Below are positions 7,746 to 15,435 of a stretch of 19,143 bases of DNA, in pieces; the first letter of the stretch is position 1; the number at the start of each line of letters is the position of its first letter. The DNA is from an uncultured Prevotella sp. (lineage in GTDB: Bacteria > Bacteroidota > Bacteroidia > Bacteroidales > Bacteroidaceae). The notes beneath the pieces were generated by a model. The model was given only the letters and a program-made list of their open reading frames with translations. It searched no databases and had not been told where the DNA came from. Made by a program: the position numbers and the translations under genes. The DNA lies in NCBI GenBank assembly GCA_900552675.1, contig USAI01000041.1, forward strand, positions 1 to 19,143. The letters are read 5' to 3'.

Positions 7746-9107
7746 ATGTTCGAGAACTTAAGCGACAGACTTGAGCGCAGTTTTAAGATACTGAAAGGTG
7801 AAGGAAAAATCACCGAGATTAACGTAGCCGAAACCCTGAAAGACGTGCGACGCGCACTGCTTGACGCCGACGTCAACTACAAGGTGGCCAAGACCTTCAC
7901 CGACACGGTAAAGAAGAAAGCCATGGGCATGAATGTGCTCACAGCGGTCAAGCCCAGTCAGCTGATGGTGAAAATCGTACACGATGAATTGGCCGAACTG
8001 ATGGGTGGCGAGGCTGCCGACCTGCACCTCACCAGTCGTCCCGCCATTATCTTGATGAGCGGTTTGCAAGGTTCGGGTAAAACCACCTTCAGCGGTAAAC
8101 TGGCCAATCTGCTCAAGCAGAAACAGCACAAGAACCCGCTGCTTGTGGCTTGCGACGTTTACCGTCCTGCCGCTATTGAGCAGCTAAAGGTTGTGGGCGC
8201 ACAGATTAACGTACCCGTATATACTGAAGAGGGCAACAAAGACGTTTGCACCATTGCCGCACACGCTGTGCAAGAGGCAAAGGCCAAAGGCTATGATGTG
8301 GTGATTGTCGATACCGCAGGTCGTCTGGCCGTTGACGAGCAGATGATGGACGAGATCACGCGATTGAAACAAAGCCTCAACCCCGACGAAACCTTGTTCG
8401 TTGTCGACTCGATGACAGGTCAAGACGCTGTAAACACCGCAAAAGAGTTTAACGATCGTCTCGACTTTGATGGTGTTATCCTGACCAAGCTCGACGGCGA
8501 CACACGTGGTGGTGCTGCCCTTTCTATCCGCACCGTGGTTACCAAGCCAATCAAGTTTGTGGGTACAGGCGAAAAGATGGAAGCCCTTGACGTGTTCCAT
8601 CCCGCACGTATGGCCGACCGTATTCTCGGCATGGGCGATATCGTGAGCCTTGTTGAACGTGCTCAAGAGCAGTTTGACGAAGAAGAGGCCAAGAAGCTTC
8701 AGAAGAAAATTCAGAAGAACAAGTTCGACTTCAACGACTTCCTCGCACAGATTGAGCAAATCAAGAAGATGGGTAACCTGAAAGATTTGGCATCAATGAT
8801 ACCAGGTGTAGGCAAGGCCATCAAAGATGTTGACATTGACGACAACGCCTTTAAAGGCATCGAAGCCATCATCAAGAGTATGACTCCGAAGGAGCGTACC
8901 AACCCCGAAATACTGAACCAGAGCCGCCGCCAGCGCATTGCCAAAGGTAGTGGCACCGACCTGCAAGAGGTAAACCGCCTTATCAAGCAGTTTGACCAAA
9001 CCCGCAAGATGATGAAAATGGTTACGGGTAGCCAGATGGCACGCATGGCTGGCATGATGGGCAAGATGAAAGGTATGCCTGGCATGCCCAAGATGCCCAA
9101 GATGTAA
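7746..9107 (+). CDS. ffh: Signal recognition particle protein Ffh (SRP54)
   Basis: Ffh binds 4.5S RNA and signal sequences emerging from ribosomes and directs them to FtsY at the inner membrane. The order is an N domain (about 1-90), a GTPase G domain with P-loop GLQGSGKTT (106-114), DTAGR (189-193) and TKLDGD (247-252), then a methionine-rich M domain from about 330 to the end. The last 30 residues are especially rich in Met, Gly and Lys. The 453 residues are the normal length. folD follows after 54 nt with no terminator, so the two are probably co-transcribed. Confidence 0.97.
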   Translation: MFENLSDRLERSFKILKGEGKITEINVAETLKDVRRALLDADVNYKVAKTFTDTVKKKAMGMNVLTAVKPSQLMVKIVHDELAELMGGEAADLHLTSRPAIILMSGLQGSGKTTFSGKLANLLKQKQHKNPLLVACDVYRPAAIEQLKVVGAQINVPVYTEEGNKDVCTIAAHAVQEAKAKGYDVVIVDTAGRLAVDEQMMDEITRLKQSLNPDETLFVVDSMTGQDAVNTAKEFNDRLDFDGVILTKLDGDTRGGAALSIRTVVTKPIKFVGTGEKMEALDVFHPARMADRILGMGDIVSLVERAQEQFDEEEAKKLQKKIQKNKFDFNDFLAQIEQIKKMGNLKDLASMIPGVGKAIKDVDIDDNAFKGIEAIIKSMTPKERTNPEILNQSRRQRIAKGSGTDLQEVNRLIKQFDQTRKMMKMVTGSQMARMAGMMGKMKGMPGMPKMPKM

Positions 9108-9161
9108 TAACCCCCACACCTTATCATATATATATTAGGAACAACAAAAAACAAAGATAGC

Positions 9162-10037
9162 ATGCAGTTGATAGACGGAAAAGCCACAGCGGCAACCATC
9201 AAAGAAGAGATTGCCGCCGAAGTAAAAGCCATTGTTGATGCGGGTGGCAAACGTCCGCACTTAGTGGCCGTACTTGTAGGACACGATGGCGGTTCAGAAA
9301 CATATGTGAAGAACAAGGTTATTGCTTGCGAGCAGTGTGGCTTCAAATCTACCCTCATACGCTATGAGAGCGACGTTACTGAAGACGAACTGCTGCAATG
9401 TGTTGACCGCCTGAACCGCGACAATGATGTTGATGGCTTCATCGTACAGCTGCCTCTGCCCAAACATATCGACGAGCAAAAGGTAGTGATGGCCATCGAC
9501 TATCGAAAAGATGTTGACGGCTTTCATCCAGTAAACGTAGGACGTATGGCTATCGGTTTGCCGTGCTTCATCTCGGCCACTCCTTTGGGCATACTCACCT
9601 TGCTGCAACGCTATGGCATCAACACATCAGGAAAGAAGTGTGTGGTGCTGGGACGTAGCAACATTGTAGGCAAGCCCATGGCACAACTTATGTTGCAGAA
9701 ACAGTATGGCGATGCCACCGTTACCGTGTGCCACTCACACTCGAAAACGCTGAAAGACGAATGTCGCGAAGCCGACATCATCATCGCCGCTATCGGTCAA
9801 CCCGAATTTGTTACCGCCGATATGGTAAAACCCGGAGCCGTAGTGATTGACGTTGGCACCACACGTGTGCCCGACGCATCGCGCAAAAGTGGCTTCCGTT
9901 TGTGCGGCGACGTTAAGTTTGACGAGGTAGCACCGCTGTGCTCATTCATCACGCCCGTGCCTGGTGGCGTAGGTCCGATGACCATCTGCTCGTTGATGAA
10001 GAACACGCTGGCAGCGGGCAAGCACGAGATATACTAA
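9162..10037 (+). CDS. folD: Bifunctional methylenetetrahydrofolate dehydrogenase/cyclohydrolase FolD
   Basis: FolD interconverts 5,10-methylene-, 5,10-methenyl- and 10-formyl-tetrahydrofolate, supplying one-carbon units for purines and formyl-Met-tRNA. At 291 residues it has the usual size. The active-site YxxxK is Y48/K52 in SETYVKNK, with VQLPLP at 95-100 and DVDGFHPVNVG at 117-127. The common PCTPxG is ISATPLG here. The dinucleotide-binding segment is VVLGRSNIVGKPMAQLM (161-177), and the C-terminus has TPVPGGVGPMTICSLMKNT. Its stop codon overlaps the start of the next small gene (TAATG), suggesting translational coupling. Confidence 0.97.
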   Translation: MQLIDGKATAATIKEEIAAEVKAIVDAGGKRPHLVAVLVGHDGGSETYVKNKVIACEQCGFKSTLIRYESDVTEDELLQCVDRLNRDNDVDGFIVQLPLPKHIDEQKVVMAIDYRKDVDGFHPVNVGRMAIGLPCFISATPLGILTLLQRYGINTSGKKCVVLGRSNIVGKPMAQLMLQKQYGDATVTVCHSHSKTLKDECREADIIIAAIGQPEFVTADMVKPGAVVIDVGTTRVPDASRKSGFRLCGDVKFDEVAPLCSFITPVPGGVGPMTICSLMKNTLAAGKHEIY

Positions 10038-10234
10038 TGGAAACGTGCAAGCCTATGACCGCCGACGACTTTTACCAGCAGGGCAACGACTATCGACGTA
10101 AAGGCGACTGGCAACATGCCATCGACTGCTACCTCGAAGCCATCAGCCTTGACCCAATGTCGCCAGCCGTTGAAGCCAAACAGATGCTCGACAGCATCTT
10201 AGGCTTTTACTGTAAAGATATGTATAACCCTTAA
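10037..10234 (+). CDS. Small TPR-repeat protein (65 aa)
   Basis: The ATG at 10037 shares a base with the folD stop (TAATG), which fixes the start; an earlier in-frame ATG at 9938 lies inside folD and is unlikely. Residues about 10-42 form one TPR-like helical pair (YQQGNDYRRKGDWQHAIDCY followed by LEAISLDP), and a further helix may follow. There is no signal peptide. A single TPR usually acts through partner binding or oligomerisation; no partner can be named. It lies between folD and the 2-oxoacid oxidoreductase operon, about 100 nt upstream of the ferredoxin gene, and may share the transcript. Confidence 0.8.
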   Translation: METCKPMTADDFYQQGNDYRRKGDWQHAIDCYLEAISLDPMSPAVEAKQMLDSILGFYCKDMYNP

Positions 10235-10335
10235 AGGGTAGGTGCAGGTTTTATTAAAGAGAAAACTACACAGCACAACCACTGTTCCCATTTGCAGAAC
10301 AGCGTGTTGCGCTTACAATAAATCATTATATAGAA

Positions 10336-10569
10336 ATGGCAAAATTTAAAGGAGCTATCGTTGTCGACACCAATCGATGCAAAGGATGCGCACTGTGCGT
10401 TGAAGCTTGCCCGAAAGATGTGATAGCGCTGGCTCAAAAAAATGTGAACATCAACGGATACCCGTATGTCATGGCCGTCAATCCTGACGATTGCATAGGC
10501 TGTGCTTCGTGTGGCATCGTATGCCCCGACGGATGTATCACGGTTTACAAAAAAAGATTGGAGGATTAA
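10336..10569 (+). CDS. korD: 2-oxoacid:ferredoxin oxidoreductase, ferredoxin-like delta subunit
   Basis: This 77-residue protein binds two [4Fe-4S] clusters and carries electrons from the 2-oxoacid oxidoreductase. The cysteine motifs are CKGCALCVEACP (C15, C18, C21, C25) and CIGCASCGIVCP (C53, C56, C59, C63). The gene lies 9 nt before the alpha-subunit gene and is the first of a four-gene operon. Whether the complex acts on 2-oxoglutarate (Kor) or branched-chain 2-oxoacids (Vor) cannot be decided from sequence alone, so the symbol follows the Kor naming provisionally. Confidence 0.9.
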   Translation: MAKFKGAIVVDTNRCKGCALCVEACPKDVIALAQKNVNINGYPYVMAVNPDDCIGCASCGIVCPDGCITVYKKRLED

Positions 10570-10578
10570 AACAACATC

Positions 10579-11664
10579 ATGGCAGAACAAGAAATAATGC
10601 TAATGAAGGGTAACGAGGCCATTGCACACGCCGCCATACGCTGCGGTGCCGACGGATACTTCGGATACCCTATCACCCCACAAAGCGAGGTGCTTGAAAC
10701 ACTGGCCAAGCTGAAACCTTGGGAAACCACTGGCATGGTGGTGCTGCAAGCCGAAAGCGAAGTGGCTTCTATCAACATGATTTATGGTGGAGCAGGCGCT
10801 GGAAAGCGTGTCTTCACATCATCATCAAGCCCTGGCATCGCACTGATGCAGGAAGGCATCGCCTACATGGCGGGTGCCGAACTGCCTGGCGTGTTTGTTA
10901 ACGTGCAGCGCGGAGGCCCTGGACTGGGCACCATCCAGCCCTCACAGAGCGACTATTTTCAAGCTACACGTGGCGGTGGCAATGGCGACTATAACGTAAT
11001 TGTATTGGCTCCTAACTCGGTGCAAGAGATGGCCGACTTCATGGACCTGGCCTTCACCCTCGCCTTCCGTTACCGCAACCCAGCAATGATCTTGAGCGAT
11101 GGCGTTATCGGACAGATGATGGAAAAGGTGGTGTTGCCCCCGCAAAAGCCACGCCGCACCGAAGAAGAGATAAAGCAAGAATGTCCGTGGGCATCAATAG
11201 GTCGCACCCCTGACCGCGCGCCAAACATCATCACCTCGCTCGAGCTGAAACCTGAGGTTATGGAGCTGCGCAACCAGCATCTGCAAAAAAAGTATGCCAC
11301 CATCAAAGAAAAAGAGGTACGTTACGAAACCATACAGCTCGACGACGATACCGACATTATGATTGTGGCCTTTGGTAGCGCTGCACGCATTGCCGAGAAA
11401 GCCATCGAGATTGCTCGCGAGCAAGGCATCAAGGCCGGACTGTTCCGCCCCATCACCCTGTGGCCTTTCCCTGAAAAAGAAATAGCACAGGCAGTGCACG
11501 GCAAACGTGGCGTGCTGGTGGTAGAGATTAACGCCGGACAGATGATTGAAGACGTGCGCCTGGCCGTAAATGGCGAGGTAACAGTAGAACATTTCGGACG
11601 TTTGGGCGGCATTGTGCCCGAGCCTGAAGAGATAGTGAACGCAATAAAGGAGAAACTATTATGA
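10579..11664 (+). CDS. korA: 2-oxoacid:ferredoxin oxidoreductase alpha subunit (KorA/VorB type)
   Basis: The alpha subunit (361 residues) supports the thiamine pyrophosphate site and CoA binding in the oxidative decarboxylation of a 2-oxoacid to acyl-CoA, CO2 and reduced ferredoxin. Diagnostic features are GYPITPQSE (29-37) near the N-terminus, the AESEVASINMIYGGAGAGKR segment, the GGPGLGTIQPSQSDYFQATR region, and a C-terminal transketolase-like domain with GLFRPITLWPFPE. It overlaps the beta-subunit start by 4 nt (ATGA). Bacteroidetes homologs are often named VorB (3-methyl-2-oxobutanoate dehydrogenase), so substrate preference is open. Confidence 0.92.
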   Translation: MAEQEIMLMKGNEAIAHAAIRCGADGYFGYPITPQSEVLETLAKLKPWETTGMVVLQAESEVASINMIYGGAGAGKRVFTSSSSPGIALMQEGIAYMAGAELPGVFVNVQRGGPGLGTIQPSQSDYFQATRGGGNGDYNVIVLAPNSVQEMADFMDLAFTLAFRYRNPAMILSDGVIGQMMEKVVLPPQKPRRTEEEIKQECPWASIGRTPDRAPNIITSLELKPEVMELRNQHLQKKYATIKEKEVRYETIQLDDDTDIMIVAFGSAARIAEKAIEIAREQGIKAGLFRPITLWPFPEKEIAQAVHGKRGVLVVEINAGQMIEDVRLAVNGEVTVEHFGRLGGIVPEPEEIVNAIKEKLL

Positions 11665-12425
11665 ACGACATCATATCACCTGAAAACTTGGTCTACAAGA
11701 AGCCAACGCTGATGAACGACACCCCTATGCACTATTGTGCAGGATGTTCGCACGGCGTGGTACACAAGCTGGTGGCCGAAGTGATTGAAGAAATGGGAAT
11801 GACCAACAAGGCCGTAGGCATCAGTCCTGTAGGATGTGCCGTATTTGCCTACCGATACATCGACATCGACTGGCAAGAGGCAGCACACGGACGTGCTCCA
11901 GCCCTGGCCACCGCTGTGAAACGTTTGTGGCCTGACCGTTTGGTGTTCACCTATCAGGGCGATGGCGACTTGGCTTGCATAGGCACCTGCGAAAGCATTC
12001 ATGCCTTGAACCGTGGCGAAAACATCACGCTGATATTCATCAACAACGCCATCTATGGCATGACTGGCGGACAGATGGCCCCCACCACCCTTCTCGGACA
12101 AAAAACCAGCACCTGTCCCTATGGCCGCGTGCCCGAGTTGCACGGATACCCCTTAAACATCACCGAACTGGCAGCCCAGCTGCGTGGCACCTGTTACGTT
12201 ACACGCCAAAGCGTTGAAACCGTAGGCGCCATACGCCAAGCCAAGAAGGCTATACGCAAAGCCTTTGAAGCATCAATGGCAGGTAAGGGTTCGTCGCTGG
12301 TAGAGATTGTGAGCACCTGCAACAGCGGCTGGAAGATGTCGCCCGCACAGGCCAACAAGTGGATGGAAGAAAATATGTTCAAACAATACCCGAAAGGCGA
12401 CTTAAAAGATACAACAGCACTATGA
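11661..12425 (+). CDS. korB: 2-oxoacid:ferredoxin oxidoreductase beta subunit, TPP-binding
   Basis: The beta subunit (254 residues) binds thiamine pyrophosphate and magnesium. The TPP motif begins at GDGD (100-103) and reaches N129 and IYGMTGGQ (131-138). The N-terminal CAGC (C26, C29), with C220 in STCNSGW, is consistent with the proximal [4Fe-4S] cluster of this family. The start overlaps the alpha-subunit stop and the stop overlaps the gamma-subunit start, each by 4 nt (ATGA), so expression is probably coupled for equal subunit production. Confidence 0.93.
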   Translation: MNDIISPENLVYKKPTLMNDTPMHYCAGCSHGVVHKLVAEVIEEMGMTNKAVGISPVGCAVFAYRYIDIDWQEAAHGRAPALATAVKRLWPDRLVFTYQGDGDLACIGTCESIHALNRGENITLIFINNAIYGMTGGQMAPTTLLGQKTSTCPYGRVPELHGYPLNITELAAQLRGTCYVTRQSVETVGAIRQAKKAIRKAFEASMAGKGSSLVEIVSTCNSGWKMSPAQANKWMEENMFKQYPKGDLKDTTAL

Positions 12426-12967
12426 AAAAAGAAATAATTATTTCAGGTTTCGGTGGTCAAGGTGTCTTGTCAATGGGAAAGATACTGGCCTATTCGGGTC
12501 TGATGGAGAACAAAGAGGTAACATGGATGCCTGCCTATGGCCCAGAGCAACGAGGCGGCACAGCAAACGTTACCGTTATTGTGAGCGACACACGCATCTC
12601 ATCGCCCATCTTGAGCCACTATGATGTAGCCATCGTGCTCAACCAGCCCTCGCTCGACCGCTTTGAAGAAAAGGTGAAGCCTGGCGGCATCCTCATCTAC
12701 GACGGCTTCGGCATCATCAACCCGCCCACTCGCAAAGACATTAATGTGTATCGCATTAACGCCATGGACAAGGCAGCTGACATGAAAAATGCCAAGGTGT
12801 TTAACATGATTGTGCTGGGCGGACTGCTGAAAGTGTGCCCCGTGGTAAGCACCAACGGCTTGCATCACGCACTGTTCAAATCGCTGCCCGAGCGCCATCA
12901 CGCCATGATACCTCTTAACATGGAAGCCGTAGAGGTGGGCATGAACATCATTGAAAAGCAAAACTAA
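12422..12967 (+). CDS. korC: 2-oxoacid:ferredoxin oxidoreductase gamma subunit
   Basis: The gamma subunit (181 residues) helps bind CoA. It begins MKKEIIISGFGGQGVLSMG, the family's typical opening, and has the conserved AYGPEQRGGTANV at 38-50. The start at 12422 overlaps the beta-subunit stop by 4 nt; a longer in-frame reading from 12359 would lie within korB and is rejected. It ends the four-gene operon. The next clear terminator is about 280 nt downstream, so transcription may run through the OmpA remnant. Confidence 0.92.
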   Translation: MKKEIIISGFGGQGVLSMGKILAYSGLMENKEVTWMPAYGPEQRGGTANVTVIVSDTRISSPILSHYDVAIVLNQPSLDRFEEKVKPGGILIYDGFGIINPPTRKDINVYRINAMDKAADMKNAKVFNMIVLGGLLKVCPVVSTNGLHHALFKSLPERHHAMIPLNMEAVEVGMNIIEKQN

Positions 12968-13059
12968 GGTTCTCTTTTTAAGACCCATCTGTTAAAAGAA
13001 TAATGAATAGATGCGCGTTACATGAAGACATGCGATATGCATTTCGTACAACACGCTAA

Positions 13060-13182
13060 TACAGTAAGAAAAAGAAATATAACATTGATGCCAACCGTCT
13101 TACCACTAAGGGTATGGGTGCTACCAATAAGCTCTCACGTCAGGTAGAATTCAACCGCGTAGCAACCTTCAAGGCTGAATAA
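13060..13182 (+). pseudogene. C-terminal remnant of an OmpA-like domain protein
   Basis: After an in-frame stop at 13057, 40 codons run open to TAA at 13180-13182 with no plausible start. The peptide includes NIDANRLTTKGMGATN and then RQVEFNRVATFKAE. This resembles the end of OmpA/MotB peptidoglycan-binding domains, where a 'RL...GxGxT/P' loop precedes a final RRVEF strand. Codon use fits translated sequence. It looks like the 3' end of an otherwise deleted gene; a function as a small peptide is unlikely because no start exists. Confidence 0.6.
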
Positions 13183-13185
13183 TAA

Positions 13186-13237
13186 AGACGCAACATTTTT
13201 ATAATTATAGACGCGTCATTATTATAGACGCGACATT
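13186..13237. repeat. Three short direct repeats sharing AGACGC..CATT
   Basis: AGACGC occurs at 13186, 13209 and 13226, each followed by two variable bases, CATT and an A/T-rich tail. Spacing is 23 then 17 bp. The copies sit between the OmpA remnant and the terminator. No function is evident. Confidence 0.5.
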
Positions 13238-13250
13238 ATAAAACAAAAAA

Positions 13251-13293
13251 CTGCCAGCAAAGTGTTCAACACTTCTTGCTGGCAGTTTTTTTT
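13251..13293. terminator. Strong bidirectional Rho-independent terminator
   Basis: CTGCCAGCAA (13251-13260) pairs with TTGCTGGCAG (13276-13285). An inner AGTG/CACT stem and a TTCAA loop extend the hairpin. Eight T follow on the plus strand (13286-13293), and an A-rich stretch at 13241-13250 gives a T tract on the minus strand. It can serve both the korDABC side and the minus-strand lipoprotein gene. Confidence 0.92.
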
Positions 13294-13311
13294 ATTTACT
13301 TTCTTTAGCAG

Positions 13312-13767
13312 TTATTTCTTCTTCAGCACATACAGCTTAGCCATTTCGCCTTCAGCCTCATTGCCCAGCGAGTCGGTCATCATAATGCTTTGCGCATCTT
13401 TCACCTTATAGAAGGTGTGGTCACCACTTGAGGGGCGCACCAGCATCAGTACACCGCCATCAAGCACCTGCAGCACGCCGCTGGCCTCATCGTGTCCGTC
13501 TTTGCGGTCAATATAGTCTTGCTGCAACTGATAGGTGCTATCAGCATTTATCGTCAGCACGGTTTTAATGCCCGGGCAGTCGGCAGCAGGCAGCGTTCCC
13601 TCATAGGTACCTGCTACAGCAGCCAAGTCAACAGCCGCTTTCTCAGCAGTGCTATCAACAACATTCATCGAGTCGTTGTCAGCAACATTCTGTTCCGTTT
13701 TCTTTCCTGTGCAAGAAGCCATCAGTGCAAGCGCCACCAATGGCATAATCATCATATTCCTTTTCAT
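13312..13767 (-). CDS. NlpE-like lipoprotein
   Basis: This 151-residue lipoprotein has a signal peptide ending LMASC with C19 lipidated, a polar linker (20-50), and an NlpE N-terminal-like beta-barrel: GTYEGTLPAADCPGIKTVLT (53-72), then INADSTYQL, and a C-terminal KLYVLKKK. E. coli NlpE is an outer-membrane lipoprotein that signals surface and copper stress to Cpx. Many NlpE homologs have a CxxC in the 'LPCADC' segment; here the first Cys is Ala, leaving only C64, so thiol-based metal or redox chemistry at that site is unlikely. The gene stands alone before a shared terminator. Confidence 0.82.
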   Translation of the reverse strand: MKRNMMIMPLVALALMASCTGKKTEQNVADNDSMNVVDSTAEKAAVDLAAVAGTYEGTLPAADCPGIKTVLTINADSTYQLQQDYIDRKDGHDEASGVLQVLDGGVLMLVRPSSGDHTFYKVKDAQSIMMTDSLGNEAEGEMAKLYVLKKK

Positions 13768-13827
13768 TTTTTGGGTTTTAATAAAAAACTATTATCTATT
13801 CTGTGCAGCATCAGCAGCACCAGACTA

Positions 13828-13859
13828 CAAAAATATATAAAACTTTTGGTTTGAATAAA
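13828..13859 (-). promoter_or_regulatory. Probable promoter of the NlpE-like gene
   Basis: On the minus strand, TATTTTTG (13828-13835) matches TAnnTTTG. A TTTA (13856-13859) lies 20 nt upstream as a near-consensus -33 box. The implied leader is about 55 nt. Confidence 0.5.
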
Positions 13860-13922
13860 CATTCTTACTTAAATCAGTAAAACGTTAACATAAATAGGCT
13901 TTTGCTGTACAACCAGCCATTG

Positions 13923-14002
13923 CACAAACACAGCTTCGCATAAACACAGCCTCGCACAAACTCAGCTTCACATAAACACGACTTCGCACAAACATAGCTT
14001 CG
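13923..14002. repeat. Tandem array of five 16-bp units
   Basis: Five contiguous 16-bp units start at 13923, 13939, 13955, 13971 and 13987; the first is CACAAACACAGCTTCG. Odd units begin CACAAAC and even units begin CATAAACAC, so the array can be read as a 32-bp dimer repeated. A further partial copy (CAT) runs into the oxyR stop codon at 14006-14008. There are no spacers, so it is not a CRISPR array. Confidence 0.88.
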
Positions 14003-14005
14003 CAT

Positions 14006-14932
14006 CTAAAGCTTTACGCCATATTTCACTATACCCTCGTTCAGCATACCGTCGGGCATAAAAATTTTAAGCACATTAACAACCGTGTTCAGCATCATCT
14101 CACGCACATAGTCGTCTTTGATATAAAGCGACACACGACGCAACGACAGATAGTCGCCTTCAATCTTTCGCACGTTGGCACGCTGCTGCTCGGTAAGGAA
14201 AGGCAGGTGCATCTCAGGAATGATGGTATATCCCCCATTCTCGTCAACAATGCGTATCAGCGTTTCAATGCTGCCCGCCTCATAAATATGTCGGCCTTTG
14301 CTACGCACCTTGCAAAACGAGAAAGCGCTATCGCGCAAGCATTGCGCCTCTTTCATGATCCACATATTTTCATGCTCTAAATTCTCGGGCTTAAACACGG
14401 GCAACTTTCGCCAGCAGCTTTCAGCCAGATAAACATAAAAGCGCTCGCTATAAAGCGGTATCTCTAAAAATCCGGGGCGCACGTTGTCAGCAATAGCAAT
14501 GCCCGCATCCAGCTCGCCACGCAGCAGAGCATCAAGCATAAAGTTGGCCTTCATCTCACTGATAGAAAGTGCCACCGAAGGATAGTTTTCTCGGTAATGC
14601 TTAATAAACTTAGGCAACAGATAAGGTGCTATGGTAGGGCCTACCGACAGCGAAAAGGCATCGCTAAGCGCCCCCTTTTCTTCACGCACAATCTCGGTTA
14701 TGCGGTCGGTTTCCATCACCACCGTTTGTGCTTGTCGCAATATTTTTTCGCCCACCGCAGTGAGCGTCACCATCTTGTTTGAGCGTTCAAAGATGCGCAC
14801 ATCAAGCTCTTCCTCCAGCTTCATGAGCATGGCGCTAAGCGTAGGTTGCGATATATTGCATGCATCGGCCGCCTTCGCAAAATTGCGAAAGCGGTCGATG
14901 GCCATGATATATTTCAGCTGTTGTAAGTTCAT
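14006..14932 (-). CDS. oxyR: Peroxide-sensing LysR-family regulator OxyR
   Basis: This 308-residue regulator has an N-terminal winged helix-turn-helix (about 1-60, MNLQQLKYIMAIDRFRNF onward) and a LysR substrate domain. The peptide QCLRDSAFSFC places C198 and C207 nine residues apart, as in E. coli OxyR (C199/C208 in HCLRDQAMGFC), so it should form a disulfide on contact with hydrogen peroxide and activate antioxidant genes. Its start overlaps the thioredoxin stop by 4 nt, making it the last gene of a redox cassette. A consensus OxyR site upstream of the first gene suggests self-control. Confidence 0.95.
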   Translation of the reverse strand: MNLQQLKYIMAIDRFRNFAKAADACNISQPTLSAMLMKLEEELDVRIFERSNKMVTLTAVGEKILRQAQTVVMETDRITEIVREEKGALSDAFSLSVGPTIAPYLLPKFIKHYRENYPSVALSISEMKANFMLDALLRGELDAGIAIADNVRPGFLEIPLYSERFYVYLAESCWRKLPVFKPENLEHENMWIMKEAQCLRDSAFSFCKVRSKGRHIYEAGSIETLIRIVDENGGYTIIPEMHLPFLTEQQRANVRKIEGDYLSLRRVSLYIKDDYVREMMLNTVVNVLKIFMPDGMLNEGIVKYGVKL

Positions 14933-15237
14933 TCTTGATAGCTGTTTACAACCTTCTTCAAGTCAGACAAGCTCATCGCCCCACTCTGTCGCCACAGCGC
15001 ATCGCCCTTTCTAAAGAGCATCAGCGTGGGCACCGACTGTATGCGATATTGCTCCATCAATGCTTCGTTCTTATCAATATCAATCTTGATGATGCGAAGG
15101 CTGTCGCCCATCTCCTCTTTTAGCTGTTCCAGCACGGGGTGCATCATCTTGCAGGGGCCACACCATGTGGCAAAGAAGTCGACCAGTGTCAGTTGGCTTC
15201 CGTTAATAATTTCATTCAATTTTTCCATCCTTTTCAT
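14929..15237 (-). CDS. Thioredoxin
   Basis: This 102-residue thioredoxin has the active site WCGPC at 25-29 and cis-proline in SVPTL. There is no signal peptide, so it acts in the cytoplasm, reducing protein disulfides. The ATG at 15237 directly follows the stop of the small Fe-S type gene (TAA then ATG), which favours it over the second Met three residues in. The 3' end overlaps oxyR by 4 nt, so thioredoxin and OxyR are probably made together; reduction of oxidised OxyR by thiol systems is a plausible link. Confidence 0.94.
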   Translation of the reverse strand: MKRMEKLNEIINGSQLTLVDFFATWCGPCKMMHPVLEQLKEEMGDSLRIIKIDIDKNEALMEQYRIQSVPTLMLFRKGDALWRQSGAMSLSDLKKVVNSYQE

Positions 15238-15393
15238 TTATTTTTTAAGTTTACAAATCATTTGTGTCATATTGCCCATGGGGCAGAACACGCACCAGGT
15301 GCGCGGACGATAGATAACGGTGAGCACCTTCACGCATACGCCACAAGCCACACAGCGGTCTTTCTCGTTTTCAGCCTTATACTTCGATGCCAT
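15238..15393 (-). CDS. 51-residue Cys-rich protein, probable Fe-S binding
   Basis: The 51-residue reading frame runs from ATG at 15393 to TAA at 15238. It encodes six cysteines: C14, C17 and C20 in DRCVACGVCVKV, C34 and C37 in TWCVFCPMGNM, and C47 in QMICKLKK. CxxCxxC followed by a CP is typical of [4Fe-4S] ferredoxin-like segments, and WCVFCPMG resembles the WCxxxCPxG segments of NapH-type proteins. The motif spacing is not that of a full two-cluster ferredoxin, so one cluster or another metal is possible. It sits between the C_GCxxG_C_C gene (42 nt away) and thioredoxin (abutting), which supports it as a real gene. Confidence 0.8.
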   Translation of the reverse strand: MASKYKAENEKDRCVACGVCVKVLTVIYRPRTWCVFCPMGNMTQMICKLKK

Positions 15394-15435
15394 ATCTATC
15401 TCATTGTTTATGGGTTTTCTGTTTATGTCACTTTT

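Larger units (their letters stand above)
12968..13311. other. Intergenic region with gene remnant, short repeats and terminator
   Basis: This 344-bp gap between convergent genes contains, in order, about 90 bp with no recognised feature, a coding remnant of an OmpA-like protein (13060-13182), short repeats sharing AGACGC (13186-13237) and a strong bidirectional terminator (13251-13293). Confidence 0.7.

Noticed and set aside
12359..12421. Longer start for the gamma subunit of the oxidoreductase
   Set aside because: The extra 21 codons lie within korB in another frame, and the family's N-terminus begins at the ATG that overlaps the korB stop.
13923..14002. CRISPR array
   Set aside because: The 16-bp units are contiguous with no spacers and there are no cas genes in the window.
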